Shown here piece after piece: positions 21,383 through 32,000 of a stretch of 64,000 nt of DNA. The notes under the pieces were generated by a model, which was given only the letters and a program-made list of their open reading frames with translations, was not told the origin of the DNA and searched no databases. This DNA is from Nephrocerus scutellatus (lineage: Eukaryota > Arthropoda > Insecta > Diptera > Pipunculidae). The translations under genes were made by a program, and so were the position numbers. How positions within the stretch are numbered: position 1 is the first letter of the stretch; each line of letters opens with the position of its first letter. The stretch lies in assembly GCA_947095585.1 (NCBI GenBank), contig OX352761.1:38700760-38764759 (forward strand), in the 5' to 3' direction.

Positions 21383-21876
21383 AGGTTTGACAGACATTGA
21401 AAGCAGACAACCTCGTGAATTTTAACGAAAATGAAGAAAAGTGAATTTCGTGTACTGAATTTGAAATGAGTGGTTGGCGATGCTTAGACGCAATCCGAAC
21501 GAGTTTTTGCGCCGTTTAGTAATCTTGGACTTCACTTCGGTCTGTCGGCAAAAATCCATAAACTGGGCTACGAACTGCTACTACATCCAGCATATTCTCC
21601 AGATTTAGCCCCCTGCGACTATTTCCTGTTTCCAAATCTAAAGAAATGGCTGGGCGGTGAGAGATTTGGGTCTAACGAAGAGGTCATCACAGAAACAAAC
21701 ATCTATTTTGAGGGCCTTGAGAAAACCTATTATTTGGAAAGAATGAAAAATTTGGAAAAACGCTGGACTAGATGTATCGAGCTTTAAGGAGACTATTTTG
21801 AGAACAACACTTTTTTGTCGAAAAAAAAAATTACCTTTAATTAAAAAAGTCACAGACTTATCAAACCACCCTCGTA
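21383..21876 (+). pseudogene. mariner transposase remnant with internal deletion
   Basis: 'LRRNPNEFLRRLVI' (21485-21525) precedes the first catalytic Asp, now lost. A deletion joins it to 'KIHKLGYELLLHPAYSPDLA' and 'CDYFLFPNLKKWLGGERFGS' (third Asp region of DD34D, 21600-21670), then 'KNLEKRWTRCIELKGDYFEN', with frameshifts. ACTTATCAAACCACCCTCGT (21856-21875) looks like the 3' terminal inverted repeat; a 5' TIR is not evident. Non-functional. Confidence 0.85.
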
Positions 21877-22290
21877 CGCTTAAAAAGTAAAAAGCAACCC
21901 ATAAAAATGTAAATTCTTATGTGATGTTCTATTCATTTTATTATTATAAATTACAGCTCAATGCATCATTTTTGTTGGCGTCATTCGTGAATTTAATGTT
22001 GGTCTGTGACTATTGTGATGTTATTTTCGAGTGTGATGTTATAGAACTAAAAACCAGATCAAATGTTTTTTGTGTTCTATTAGAACCACCATTAGATTTT
22101 TCAAAAAAAATTAACATTAATGTAAATTTTCAAGTCGGCGAAACTCATGTATGCAAAGATTGAACAAAATTGGGTTAATTTTGTAAAAAATTATTTGGAA
22201 GCCCCTCTGCCATGGGGCCCGATAACTTCCAAATTTTTACATAAAGTGTTGTCATCGCAAATATACATATGTACAAAATTTGAGTAAAGT
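21877..22290. repeat. Family-2 related mobile fragment
   Basis: Starts with AAGCAACCCATAAAAATGTA, contains one family-2 unit (22140-22290), and has no coding signal beyond a chance ORF (21921-22163). Equivalent segments lie beside each mariner copy. Confidence 0.5.
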
Positions 22291-22690
22291 TGGGGCGTTT
22301 CTACGGTATCCGTTGTAACAATATTTTAGAAAAATGCATTTTTCTAAGTATTTAGTAGGAGGTATGGGGGATAATTGGTATCATACGAAAGGTAATAAAA
22401 ATACCTTCCAGATTTTCGCGTTTTTGTTCGTTTCACGGATTTTTAAATTAATAGATTTTCACTCTATTTAGTCAATCCTACCGACTGCGCCAATTTTAAT
22501 AAAGGATTCACGTTTAGTTTAAAAAAAAAAACAAATTTTAAATTTTTTAAAACGGATATCTTTATTATTTGAGAATTTAAACTAGAGCTTCGGATCCCTT
22601 ACCACTGGTGGGCGGAAATCGTCATGACTGCTTAAAGATTGAAGAATTGAGATCAAGCGACCCCTTTTTATAATGTTTTATTTCTTCTTC
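22291..22690 (-). mobile_element. Gypsy-type LTR end, PBS and leader (copy A)
   Basis: On the minus strand an LTR end (CCTTTATT, then AAAAT) is followed by TGGCGCAGTCGGTAGGAT (22475-22492), the Ser-tRNA primer site form used by 17.6/297-type elements. The leader continues to about 22290; no gag is attached. Copies are at 34837, 42045 and 59842. Confidence 0.7.
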
Positions 22691-25352
22691 TTTTTCTTTA
22701 TGTCCTGTATCCCCTTGTGGGTCCTAGGGCCTCTACTACGCCTACGCGCCATCGCGTGCGGTTCCTGGCAATAAGCTTCAGCTCTCTCCAACTCTTCCCC
22801 AATTGCCGTGCCTCCTTTTCAACTGTTCTGCGCCATGTATTTCTCGGACGACCCGTTCTTCTACCATCCTGAGATAACGGGTTCCATTGCATTGCCTAGT
22901 TTGCTATGGAACTGTCGCCTTTTCGGAGTGTATGACCAATCCACTGCCACTGCCGTCGTTGGATGGTTGTGCCTATTGGTTCCTGACCCGTTCTCTGGTA
23001 AAGATGTTCGTTAGAGATACGATTAGGCCAGAAAACCCTTAAGATGTTCCGTAGGCACCTATTTACGAAAGTTTGTAATCTTTTTGTGATAGTAGCGGTC
23101 ACCTTCCAAGTGCTGCACCCATACAACAGCACAGATTCAACATTTGAGCGGAACAGTCGCAGCTTGGTGTTTAAGCTGATCGCATTGCTTCGCCATATCA
23201 TGGACATCATTCCAAACACCGATTTTGCTTTGCCGATTCGGTTGACAATGTCCTGTTCGGTTCCACCTTCGGTCGAGACAATACTCCCAAGATATTGGAA
23301 ACTCTCTACTCTCTCTACCGGCTGTCCAGTAATGTTAACATGAGTTAGTGCCGAGGTTGATGATTTTGGTTTTGGCAGTATTATCCTTCAAACCCGCAAC
23401 ATTTGCCTCCCTCTCCACATTTGTTGTCATTTGGTGCAGCTCCATAATTCTGTGTGAGAGTAAACAAACGTCGTCAGCGTAATACCGATGTTTGAGTTGA
23501 GATGTAAGAGTCCAACGAATTCCTCCGTTTCCAGTAGATAAAGCTGCGCGAAGTACATCGCTAATCACCAACAAAAAAAGTATCGGCGATAGAAGGCAAC
23601 CTTGTCGTACCCCACTTAGGATCTCGAATTCCTCCGACAGCTTTCCTCTATGTAGCACATGACATTTAGAGCCATCATAGGTTGCTTTAATAATAGCTAT
23701 TAGTTTATCGGGTATACCTCTCCTGCGCAAGGCGAGCCAGATAAACTGTCTGTTGACACTGTCAAACGCCTTCTCAAAATTGATGAACAGTTGGTGCAGT
23801 GGTGACCGGAATTCAACGCACTGTTCAATAATGATCCGCAGGGTGTTTTTGTGGTCTACACAGGAGGATCCAGTGCGGAAACCTGCTTGTTCGGCATCGA
23901 GTGTATCTTCCAGATGTTCCTTAATACGCTCAAGTACTACTTTGGCTATTACTTTTGCAACTGCAGGGACAACGCAAATGCCTCTCCAGTTTTCGCACTC
24001 CATAAGACTACCTTTTTTATGAAGCTTGACAATCATTCCCTTCTTCCACTCGTCAGGGAATCTTTCTACCTCCCAAGCTCTCTCTACAAGAGGATATAAA
24101 AGCACTGCTGATGTCATTGGAGCTGCACGCAGAAGCTCTGCGGGTATACCATCTAGTCCTACCGACTTGTTGTTCTTTAATGCGTTAATCGCGGTAGCAA
24201 GGTTGTTGGCTAGAGCGGTGACCACCTGTCAGCTCTTTGGTGATTCTGTAAACGGTTCTGCTATCACACCTGCTCGCTGCTTCCTCTGCTTCTGAGGCCA
24301 GGTTGTTAATATAGTTACGCTTGTCACGTCTTACACTACGCTGCACTTCTCTCATTTTTCTTCGCTCCTCGCTGCTGCTGGGATATCTACAATACGAGAT
24401 TTAAGTAGCTTACGTTCTTCAATCCGCCTCCAGGTATCTTCGGTAAGCCACGTGCTGTGCCTTGCCTGGCTTCTACCAACAATACTTTCCGCTCCAGATG
24501 TGAAAACATTTTTCACAGCCTTCCAATGCTCCTGGATGGTTGTCGGCAGTGAGCTGCTGATTGCTTCCACTCCTTGCGATAAATGATCCCTTGATTGCTG
24601 GCGTACTGAGGGGATCTTTAGCCGGTCGATGTTATACCTAGGCATTCGGATGATATTGCGGATTCTATGAACTGATGCAGTACGTAACATGACAGTAGCT
24701 ACCGTAAGGTGATGATCACGTACCATACCCATGTCGGCTCCTCGTCTGTTTCGGACGTCTAATAGACAGCTCCTAAAACGTCGGCTGATCGCCATATGGT
24801 CGATTTGGTTGGATGATGATTGCCTGTCAGTTGACACCCAGCTGACCTTGTGGCAAGTCTTATGCTCAAACTTGGTGCCTCCTATGACAAGGTTGTTGGT
24901 GTTGCAGAAATCAACAAATCTTTCACCATTGTCATTTCGTACGCCGAGGCCGTGCTTCCCAATCACATGCTTGAGTCCTTCATTGTCGTTGCCAACCTTG
25001 GTATTCAAGTCCCCCATACCGATGACGATATCTCCGTTCGGCGTTGCGTTGAATACAGCGTTTAGTTGACTGTAGAAGTTGTCCTTTTCATCCTCAATCG
25101 AGGGATTAGTTGGGGCGTAGCATTGTATGATCGTGACGCGCCGTACTCTAGTCCGAAATCTGGCCGATAAGATCCTATCACTATGCGGGTGCCAGGAAAT
25201 TAGGCCTCTACGTGCTGTTGGCGTTAGCAGCAGACACACTACAGATTCACGGGGACTGCCAGAGGGTTTGCCAGAGTAGAGTAGCACAGTGTTACACGTT
25301 GGGGATTGGTACTCTCCCGCGTCGAACCATCTTACTTCACTCACTCCCAGTA
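22691..25352 (-). pseudogene. RTE-like LINE, copy A
   Basis: Minus-strand endonuclease (25352-24352; 'ILGVSEVRWFDAGEY', 'GDLNTKVGND', 'NQIDHMAISRRFRSC'), RT (24200-23335; 'AGFRTGSSC', 'DKLIAIIKATYDGSKCHVLH', 'HRYYADDVCLLS' with catalytic YADD) and C-terminal region ('WQWIGHTLRKGDSSIAN', 'RRTGRPRNTWRR'). The 5' end is cut before the endonuclease start. About 190 bp is deleted between endonuclease and RT near 24225, where tandem linker sequence is missing. Terminal AAG-rich tail at 22690. Dead. Confidence 0.88.
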
Positions 25353-25555
25353 TGTACATATTGTATTATTTTATGACAGTTGTTTTGACAGCTCAAAGTG
25401 GCATTTCTACTCAGTATTGTTTGGCAAATCATTATGAAAAAAAAAAAAAAAAAAAAAAAAATGACATTTGTGAAAAATAGTCGTGGTAGCCATATGCCAG
25501 AAATTGTGTTTAAATGTTAAATGCCAAAAAATTATCTACCAAATAAAAAAAAATA
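25353..25555. mobile_element. Truncated MITE at the inversion junction
   Basis: Matches the interior of the MITE at 1882-2202 in the opposite orientation (shared 'GACAGCTCAAAGTGGCATTT' and 'AGTCGTGGTAGCCATATGCC', with an A-run between). Both TIRs are absent. It sits exactly between the truncated RTE copy A and inverted loco copy 2. Confidence 0.85.
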
Positions 25556-25561
25556 ATATTA

Positions 25562-26575
25562 TAATAAATAAAGAAATTTTTTATAATATAATTTTCTTTG
25601 TTAATAATATGTTTATGCGTAAAATGCGTAGTTTCATGTATTTCAATTTAAGAAGGCACAAGGCACAATAGTGAGACTAAACAAAACTACTGCTTGGTTC
25701 ATCCAAATATGCACTTCGTTCACTCTGCTCTGAGCCAAGGTATTTTCGGCTAATGTCAATAGGAATTTTGCTTGGCAAAGGTACGGTTGGTGAATTAGTT
25801 TTTGATGTATTGCAATGCCCCCAATTCGAAGGTTTGATTGGAAGTACTTTTGGTTTGGGTGGCAAAGGTGGAGGACCTTTAGAAGGCGTTGCAGCAAATG
25901 CAAAGTTATTTATTATGGGTAATGTTGTCCTGATCTATTTTCATTGGAGAAATATTGGTTTTGTTTTTAGCGGCAATTGAAAGTCGGGGTGCAGGCTGGG
26001 GTCGATCTACAAGTTTCGATTGTTCAATTTCATCGGTTGTTGTTATAGGTGATACATTTGTATTCATTGGTTTGTTAATGGAATTAAGGTTAGCACGTAC
26101 TTTTCTTAATTTATTAGCACTGAGATTTTCCTTATTTTTCAAGAAATCTGGCAATTCAAAATTGATTTCAGTTCCCCGTTGATCTTCCAGTCGAGCGCAC
26201 TGAGCACGTTTAAGTCCCTCAAGGAATTCATCTGTGAAAGAAACACTTAAATTAAATTACTTGTATATTTATATCTATATGCATACTCGTACGTAAGTAA
26301 TATGTAATATTTACCTTGATTATCTCCTGCTCTCTCAGTCACCTGCAATTTCACTCCGGCTTTTAACTTGGCTATTATAGGTTTTTTGATTACTGTAATT
26401 GAAGAATTGTCTTTTGCGCCTGTTATTTGAGTAAATGAACTTATGGTTTCATCAGATTGGCTCATTGATGATTTTCTAACTTTTTTTGTTTTGTGTCTGT
26501 TAGCTCCCGGAATGTTGGAATGTTTACGCATTCGATCAAATATGGATGACGTTTCCGATGCACATTCTTCGGACT
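25562..26575 (-). pseudogene. Inverted loco terminal-exon copy 2
   Basis: Minus strand: penultimate exon 26315-26573 (259 nt, as in the parent), intron, last exon 25677-26231 (555 nt, parent 575). Splice dinucleotides are intact. The GoLoco motif is unchanged (AQC form with Asp-Gln-Arg). Damage lies downstream: CAA to TAA in the 'THNKQ' segment and a 20-bp deletion that shifts the frame. Without the RGS/RBD exons and with no visible promoter it is best called a gene fragment. It shares its mutations with copy 4. Confidence 0.92.
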
Positions 26576-27009
26576 AAAAGCAAGAAAATCTAAATTAATA
26601 ATGTAAGTATACATAAATTTTTTTAAAGAAAAACAAATTTTTTGTTAGATATACACAAAAAATACACTTAAAAAAATTTGCTGTCGCATGTTGACCTAAG
26701 AGCATATTTTGATGTAATAAAAAAAATTAAAACCCTATAACGCGTTCCACTTGCTTATTTCGAATCTGTCTAAAAAACAACGTTTGCCTAGTAGAAGTAG
26801 TATTCGGAGTAAGGATCCCGCCGTAATTTGCTCCACTATGGAAATAACGTTTGGAGTGTACGAATTGTAGTTGATTGTTGACATTCTTTGGCCAGGAGAA
26901 TCCTGGGCCGATTTCGGGACGAAGACCCAAATGTCGTGAGAATGGTACACCAATTGTCGTGATTGGTCGATGCGGTGTCGTGATATGGTCTCTTTATATA
27001 TATATATAA
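26576..27009 (-). repeat. Duplicated loco intron flank, copy 2
   Basis: Reverse-complement copy of 19620-20041, ending at the TATATATA stretch next to the Helitron CTAG. Several point changes only. Confidence 0.85.
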
Positions 27010-27817
27010 CTAGCTGATTACCCGGCGTTGCCCAGGTATTTATTCATCTCAATATTCTATTAGGCAGGGGTGGGAAAAATAATGATATCTATCTTTAAGG
27101 TAAAATTGCAATTTTTTTTAATAAAATAAGTATTTTAAGTTATAAAGCATTCAAACTATAAAATAAAATTAAAAAAAAATAATAATCTATGCTCCGCAAT
27201 ACTTAATAAACTGTCCGACTCATACTCATTGATCGTCATCGAAAGCGAAAGTTTTACTGGAAATTGCAATCTCTTAAATTTAAAAGGTAGATCCGCCGAA
27301 ATGAGTGCTATTCGTGCGATAAAAACTGCTTTACACTGTCGCTTTTCACCCGAAATCCATCCGGTTGCCGAGTACCATTTTAAGCGCCACTATTCATCTC
27401 CGCGATCCCGAAAACTAATAGATCGACATTAATATCTGTCACCCTTCCCCCTCCGGAAAAACTCACTCATAGAAGTGTCCTACTAACACTATTCATCTAA
27501 GTGACCCCGAGAACTATAGAATGGACACTATACACCCCCACCCCCTCTGTTATCGACCCCATCACCCTAGAGCTGTCTTACCATCACTATTCAACCCAGC
27601 GACCCCGAAAACCATAAAATCGACACTAATATCGGTCACCACCACCCTGGTTAATTCCTTATTAATCTTGCTAAAACAAAAAACTGTAGAAAATTATTTT
27701 TGTCGAAAATACTTTCGTTTCGAGGTACACGCAATTGCAGCAGTAGGAACAGTAAAATAAATTGTTCTTGCATCATTCGAGTAAGGTAAGGTAGAAAGCT
27801 TTGTTTTGTGCATTTTT
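27010..27817 (-). mobile_element. Helitron 3' segment with minisatellite, copy 2
   Basis: Minus-strand CTAG end at 27010-27013 with the GC hairpin (27018-27035). Repeats of 'ATCGACCCCATCACCCTAG' and 'GACCCCGAGAACTATAGAAT' type fill 27400-27650. From 27650 onward the sequence is not repeat-like until the TAAATTCTCTA element. Confidence 0.65.
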
Positions 27818-28245
27818 AAATTCTCTATATGAACTTCGCGTGCCCGTGGCTGGCTGGCTGGTGGGTAGAATATTAAGATAAATTTTTAACACACTTCCTA
27901 AAGTGAGTGATCGGGCTGCGGGATCGGGTGGCTCCCATACAAATTTTTTAAAAAATTTACCCGATTTTCTTCAAATTTTATACGCATGTGTATCTCCGAT
28001 GGACAACACTTTTTGTAAAAAATTTCAAGCGATCGTGCTCCGGGGTCGGGGGGCACCCATACAAATTGTTTACAAAATTTACCCGATTTTCTTTAAATTT
28101 TGTATGCATGTGTATCTCCGATGGAGAACACCTTTTGTAAAAATTTTGAAGTGAAATGACCCCGGGGTCGGGGGCTCTAACAAAAGTTACCCGATTTTAT
28201 TCAAACTGCACATTGTATATTCCCGATTAGAGAATTTACACGACT
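27818..28245. mobile_element. TAAATTCTCTA-ended element with family-2 minisatellite
   Basis: Begins TAAATTCTCTATATGAACTT, contains GTGGCTGGCTGGCTGGTGGG and two to three family-2 units, and ends CCCGATTAGAGAATTTACAC. Duplicated at 45908-46335. Confidence 0.65.
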
Positions 28246-28500
28246 TACACGAAAATACACGAAAAATTTTAGATTGAATTCGTCTCTACAAATCAGAAAG
28301 GGAGTGAATATGGAGGACGGTAATTTAAAAAATATTTAAAACAATAAATATTGATATGACGATACCAACAAAACATTCACGCTCGCAAGCGGTTCACGCA
28401 AATAGCTAATATATCAAACGCTGAACATACATTCAATAAAAAAAAAGAGTGAGTGTAACTTTTACGCGCGGTTGAAGTGAAACTTTTTTGACGTTGTTGC
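28246..28500. other. Unassigned AT-rich DNA
   Basis: No gene or repeat recognised between the minisatellite element and the satellite array; the same text is duplicated at 46336-46600. Confidence 0.5.
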
Positions 28501-29265
28501 CAATATTCCTATTAATGATGAGAAATGGCTTATTTCCAAAAAATTCCAGACCCCATTGGCCAGATCCCAGAATTTCCATAGGACCAAGTCTTATAGTCGG
28601 ATCTAAGTCCTATACTCCGAGTTTCATACGAATCGCTAGAGAAATGGCTTAGTTCATAAAACTACAAACGCTATTGGTCAGATCCCAGAATTTCCATAGG
28701 AACAAATCTTATAGTCGCATATTAGTCCTACATACCGAATTTCATACAAATCACTTGAAAAATTGCATTGTTCCCGAAATTCCAGACTCTAAATACCAAA
28801 TCCCAGAATTTCCATAGGAACAGGTCTTATAGTCGCATATTAGTCCTACATACCGAATTTCATACAAATCGCTTGAAAATTGCATTGTTCTCGAAATTCC
28901 AGACTCTAATTACCAAATCCCAGAATTTCCATAGGAACAAGTCTTGTAGTCGCATATAACTCCTACATACCGAATTTCAAACAAATCGCTTGAAAATTGC
29001 ATTGTTCTCGAAATTCCAGACTCTAATTACCAAATCCCAGAATTTCCATAGGAACAAGTCTTGTAGTCGCATATTAGTCCTACATACCGAATTTCATACA
29101 AATCGCTTGAAAATTGCATTGTTCTCGAAATTCCAGACTCTTATTACCAAATCCCAGAATTTCCATAGGAACAAGTCTTGTAGTCGCATATAACTCCTAC
29201 ATACCGAATTTCAAACAAATCGCTTGAAAAATTGCTTAGTTCCCATAATTCAATCATATAACACA
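28501..29265. repeat. ~111- to 118-bp satellite array, about seven units
   Basis: Same family as 1-970. The last four units alternate between 'CATATTAGTCCTACATACCG' and 'CATATAACTCCTACATACCG' types, suggesting a two-unit higher-order duplication (~220 bp). Short ORFs across it are repeat translations. Confidence 0.9.
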
Positions 29266-29389
29266 ACAAAAACGTTAAACAAAATCCGAACACAAAAACG
29301 TAACACAATTTTATTTTTGATACCCTACTACATTTTCTCCTTACCGGCGCTAAAGTAGTTTCACTTCAAAAAATTAAATTTGACAAAAT

Positions 29390-29660
29390 TCACAACAACT
29401 GCTTGCATTGAAAAATGAGTGAATAATATGAAAACATGGAAAACATGGAACCAACGAAAATGTCAATAAACCGGCCGTCGGAGTGTGGTTTAAAATCGGT
29501 GTGGTTTATCATGGTTTATCAGCCAATTGGTTTAAAAATTTGGTGTAACTTTTTTAAACCAAGTGAATAATATGAAATTTCAGAAAAAAATTAGTTTAAA
29601 ATGATTTAAACCATGGTTTAAAATAAACCAAATTTAAACCGAGTGAATAATATGTCCGTT
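29390..29660. repeat. Palindrome-rich segment with GTGAATAATATG repeats
   Basis: GTGAATAATATG occurs three times (about 29421, 29562 and 29643). Between them are several GGTTTA/TAAACC inverted repeats, including AAACCATGGTTT. Duplicated at 47480-47750. No coding potential seen. Confidence 0.6.
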
Positions 29661-29754
29661 AGACACTCACAAAATTTCAGAACTCTAGGTTGTATGGAAA
29701 GTGGTTAAAATGACCTTAAAGTATTCGAAAATACAGACAAAAAGGGGTCAACCT

Positions 29755-29932
29755 CCACTATGGAAAAAACGTTTGGAGTAAACAAATTGAAGGTTGGTTG
29801 TTGACATTCTTTGGCCAGGAGAATCCTGGGCCGATTCCGGGACGAAGACCCAAATGTCGTGAGAGTTGTAAGCCAATTGTCGTGATTGGTCGATGCGGTG
29901 TCGTGATATGGTCTCTTTATATGTATATATAA
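29755..29932 (-). repeat. Copy of the segment that precedes the Helitron (18828-18960 type)
   Basis: Minus-strand match to 18828-18960 ('AAACGTTTTTTCCATAGTGG' side), followed by the same GGTCGATGCGGTGTCGTGAT flank found before every Helitron end. Confidence 0.7.
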
Positions 29933-30572
29933 CTAGCTGATTACCCGGCGTTGCCCAGGTATTTATTCATCTCAATCTTCTATTAGGCAGGGGTGGGAAA
30001 AATAATGATATCTATCTTTAAGGTAAAATTGCAATTTTTTTTAATAAAATAAGTATTTTAAGTTATAAAGTATTCAAACTATAAAATAAAATTAAAAAAA
30101 AATAAATAATATTGTCTCAAATCTCAAATCTATGCTCCGCAATACTTAATAAACTGTCCGACTCATACTCATTGATCGTCATCGAAAGCGAAAGTTTTAC
30201 TGGAAATTGCAATCTCTTAAATTTAAAAGGTAGATCCGTCGAAATGAGTGCTATTCGTGCGATAAAAACTGCTTCACACTGTCGCTTTTCACCCGAAATC
30301 CATCCGGTCGCCGAGTACCATTTTAAGCGCCACTATTCATCTCCGCGATCCCGAAAACTATAGAATCAACACTAATATCGGTCACCCACCAACCTTCAGT
30401 TATCGACCCCATCCCCCTAGGGCTGTATTACCATCACCATTCAACTCAGCGACCCCGAAAACCATAGAATCGACAATAATATCGGTCACCCCCCCCCTCA
30501 GTTATCGACCCCATCCCCATAGGGCTGCATTACCATCACCATTCAACTCAGCGAACCCGAAAACCATAGAAT
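29933..30572 (-). mobile_element. Helitron 3' segment, second copy of this unit
   Basis: CTAG end at 29933-29936 and hairpin, then the conserved body and GACCCCGAAAACCATAGAAT-type minisatellite up to the RTE 5' end. Confidence 0.65.
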
Positions 30573-30935
30573 GCTGCGTTAGCAATTAAGCATTATAAAC
30601 AGATCGCTATTTAAATTTACCTCATTCAGACTAAACAATACAGAGTTTATCATCCGCAGTCAAAATACTGCGTTAGCAATTAAACATTTAGGGGATCTGC
30701 ATTGCGATTGATCGGGAAACTACTGACTGCTCAAAACTGGTTTGGGCCAGTAGCGCAACAATCAAGTTCGTGATGTAGTGCTTGCTCTACCTCCTCGTGG
30801 TGGTCCCCGGGCAACTATGTGTACAAATCCTTATACATGTAGGCTAAAACTGCAAGTGCGAACGTTCTAGCGTTTCTAGTCTAGGTAACGTGGGCTTTTG
30901 GCTATTGTACCCGGACTAAGATTGGTTTCTGGAAT

Positions 30936-32000
30936 GTGAGGACGCTCCTTGACTCTGGGTGTAAAGGACCTCAAAATTCCAGATTTATTCAACTGGAACG
31001 TGAGTTTCTTCGATACAATATGGACATACTGGGAGTGAGTGAAGTAAGATGGTTCGACGCGGGAGAGTACCAATCCCCAACGTGTAACACTGTGCTACTC
31101 TACTCTGGCAAACCCTCTGGCAGTCCCCGTAAATCTGTAGTGTGTCTGCTGCTAACACCAACAGCACGTAGCGGCCTAATTTCCTGGCACCCGCATAGTG
31201 ATAGGATCTTATCGGCCAGATTTCGGACTAGAGTACGGCGCGTCACGATCATACAATGCTACGCCCAAACTAATCCCTCGACTGAGGATGAAAAGGACAA
31301 CTTCTACATTCAACTAAACGCTGTATTCAACGCAACGCCGAACGGAGATATCGTCATCGGTATGGGGGAATTGAATGCCAAGGTTGGCAACGACAATGAA
31401 GGACTCAAGCATGTACGAAATGACAATGAAAGATTTGTTGATTTCTGCAACACCAACAACCTTGTCATAAGAGGCACCATGTTTGAGCATAAGACTTGCC
31501 ACAAGGTCAGCTGGGTGTCAACTGACAGGCAATCATCATCCAACCAAATCGACCATATGGCGATCAGCCGATGTTTTAGGAGCTGTCTATTAGACGTCCG
31601 AAACAGACGAGGAGCCGACATGGGTATGGTACGTGATCATCACCTTATGGTAGCTACTGTCCAGTTACGTACTGCATCAGTGCATAGAATCCGCAATATC
31701 ATCCGAATGCCTAGGTATAACATCGACCGGCTAAAGATCCCCTCAGTACGCCAGCAATCAAGGGATCATTTATCGCAAGGAGTGGAAGCAATCAGCAGCT
31801 CACTGCCGACAACCATCCAGGAGCATTGGAAGGCTGTGAAAAATGTTTTCACATCTGGAGCTGAAAGTATTGTTGGTAGAAGCCAGGCAAGGCACAGCAC
31901 GTGGCTTACCGAAGATACCTGGAGGCGGATTGAAGAACGTAAGCTACTTAAATCTCGTATTGTAGATATCCCAGCAGCAGCGAGGAGCGAAGAAAAATGA
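30936..32000 (+). pseudogene. RTE copy B endonuclease ORF
   Basis: The exonuclease-endonuclease-phosphatase fold starts with 'FWNVRTLLDSG' (just upstream and over 30936; Asn of motif I). It continues through 'ILGVSEVRWF' (catalytic Glu), 'VIGMGELNAKVGND' where other copies read GDLN, so the catalytic Asp is Glu here, and 'NQIDHMAIS' (terminal Asp-His). About 18 residues between 'LKHV' and 'RNDNERF' are deleted relative to copy D. The start is not an ATG in the displayed frame. It ends at TGA overlapping the RT ORF. Confidence 0.8.

Noticed and set aside
22691..25352. Functional RTE retrotransposon
   Set aside because: The 5' end is missing, ~190 bp is deleted between domains, and frames are broken.
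25677..25865. 62-aa ORF starting MPPKPK in loco copies 2 and 4 as a new gene
   Set aside because: It is the parental frame resumed after the 20-bp frameshifting deletion, not an independent gene.
28501..29265. CRISPR-like array
   Set aside because: Units are contiguous ~111-118-bp satellites without unique spacers, in a eukaryotic genome.
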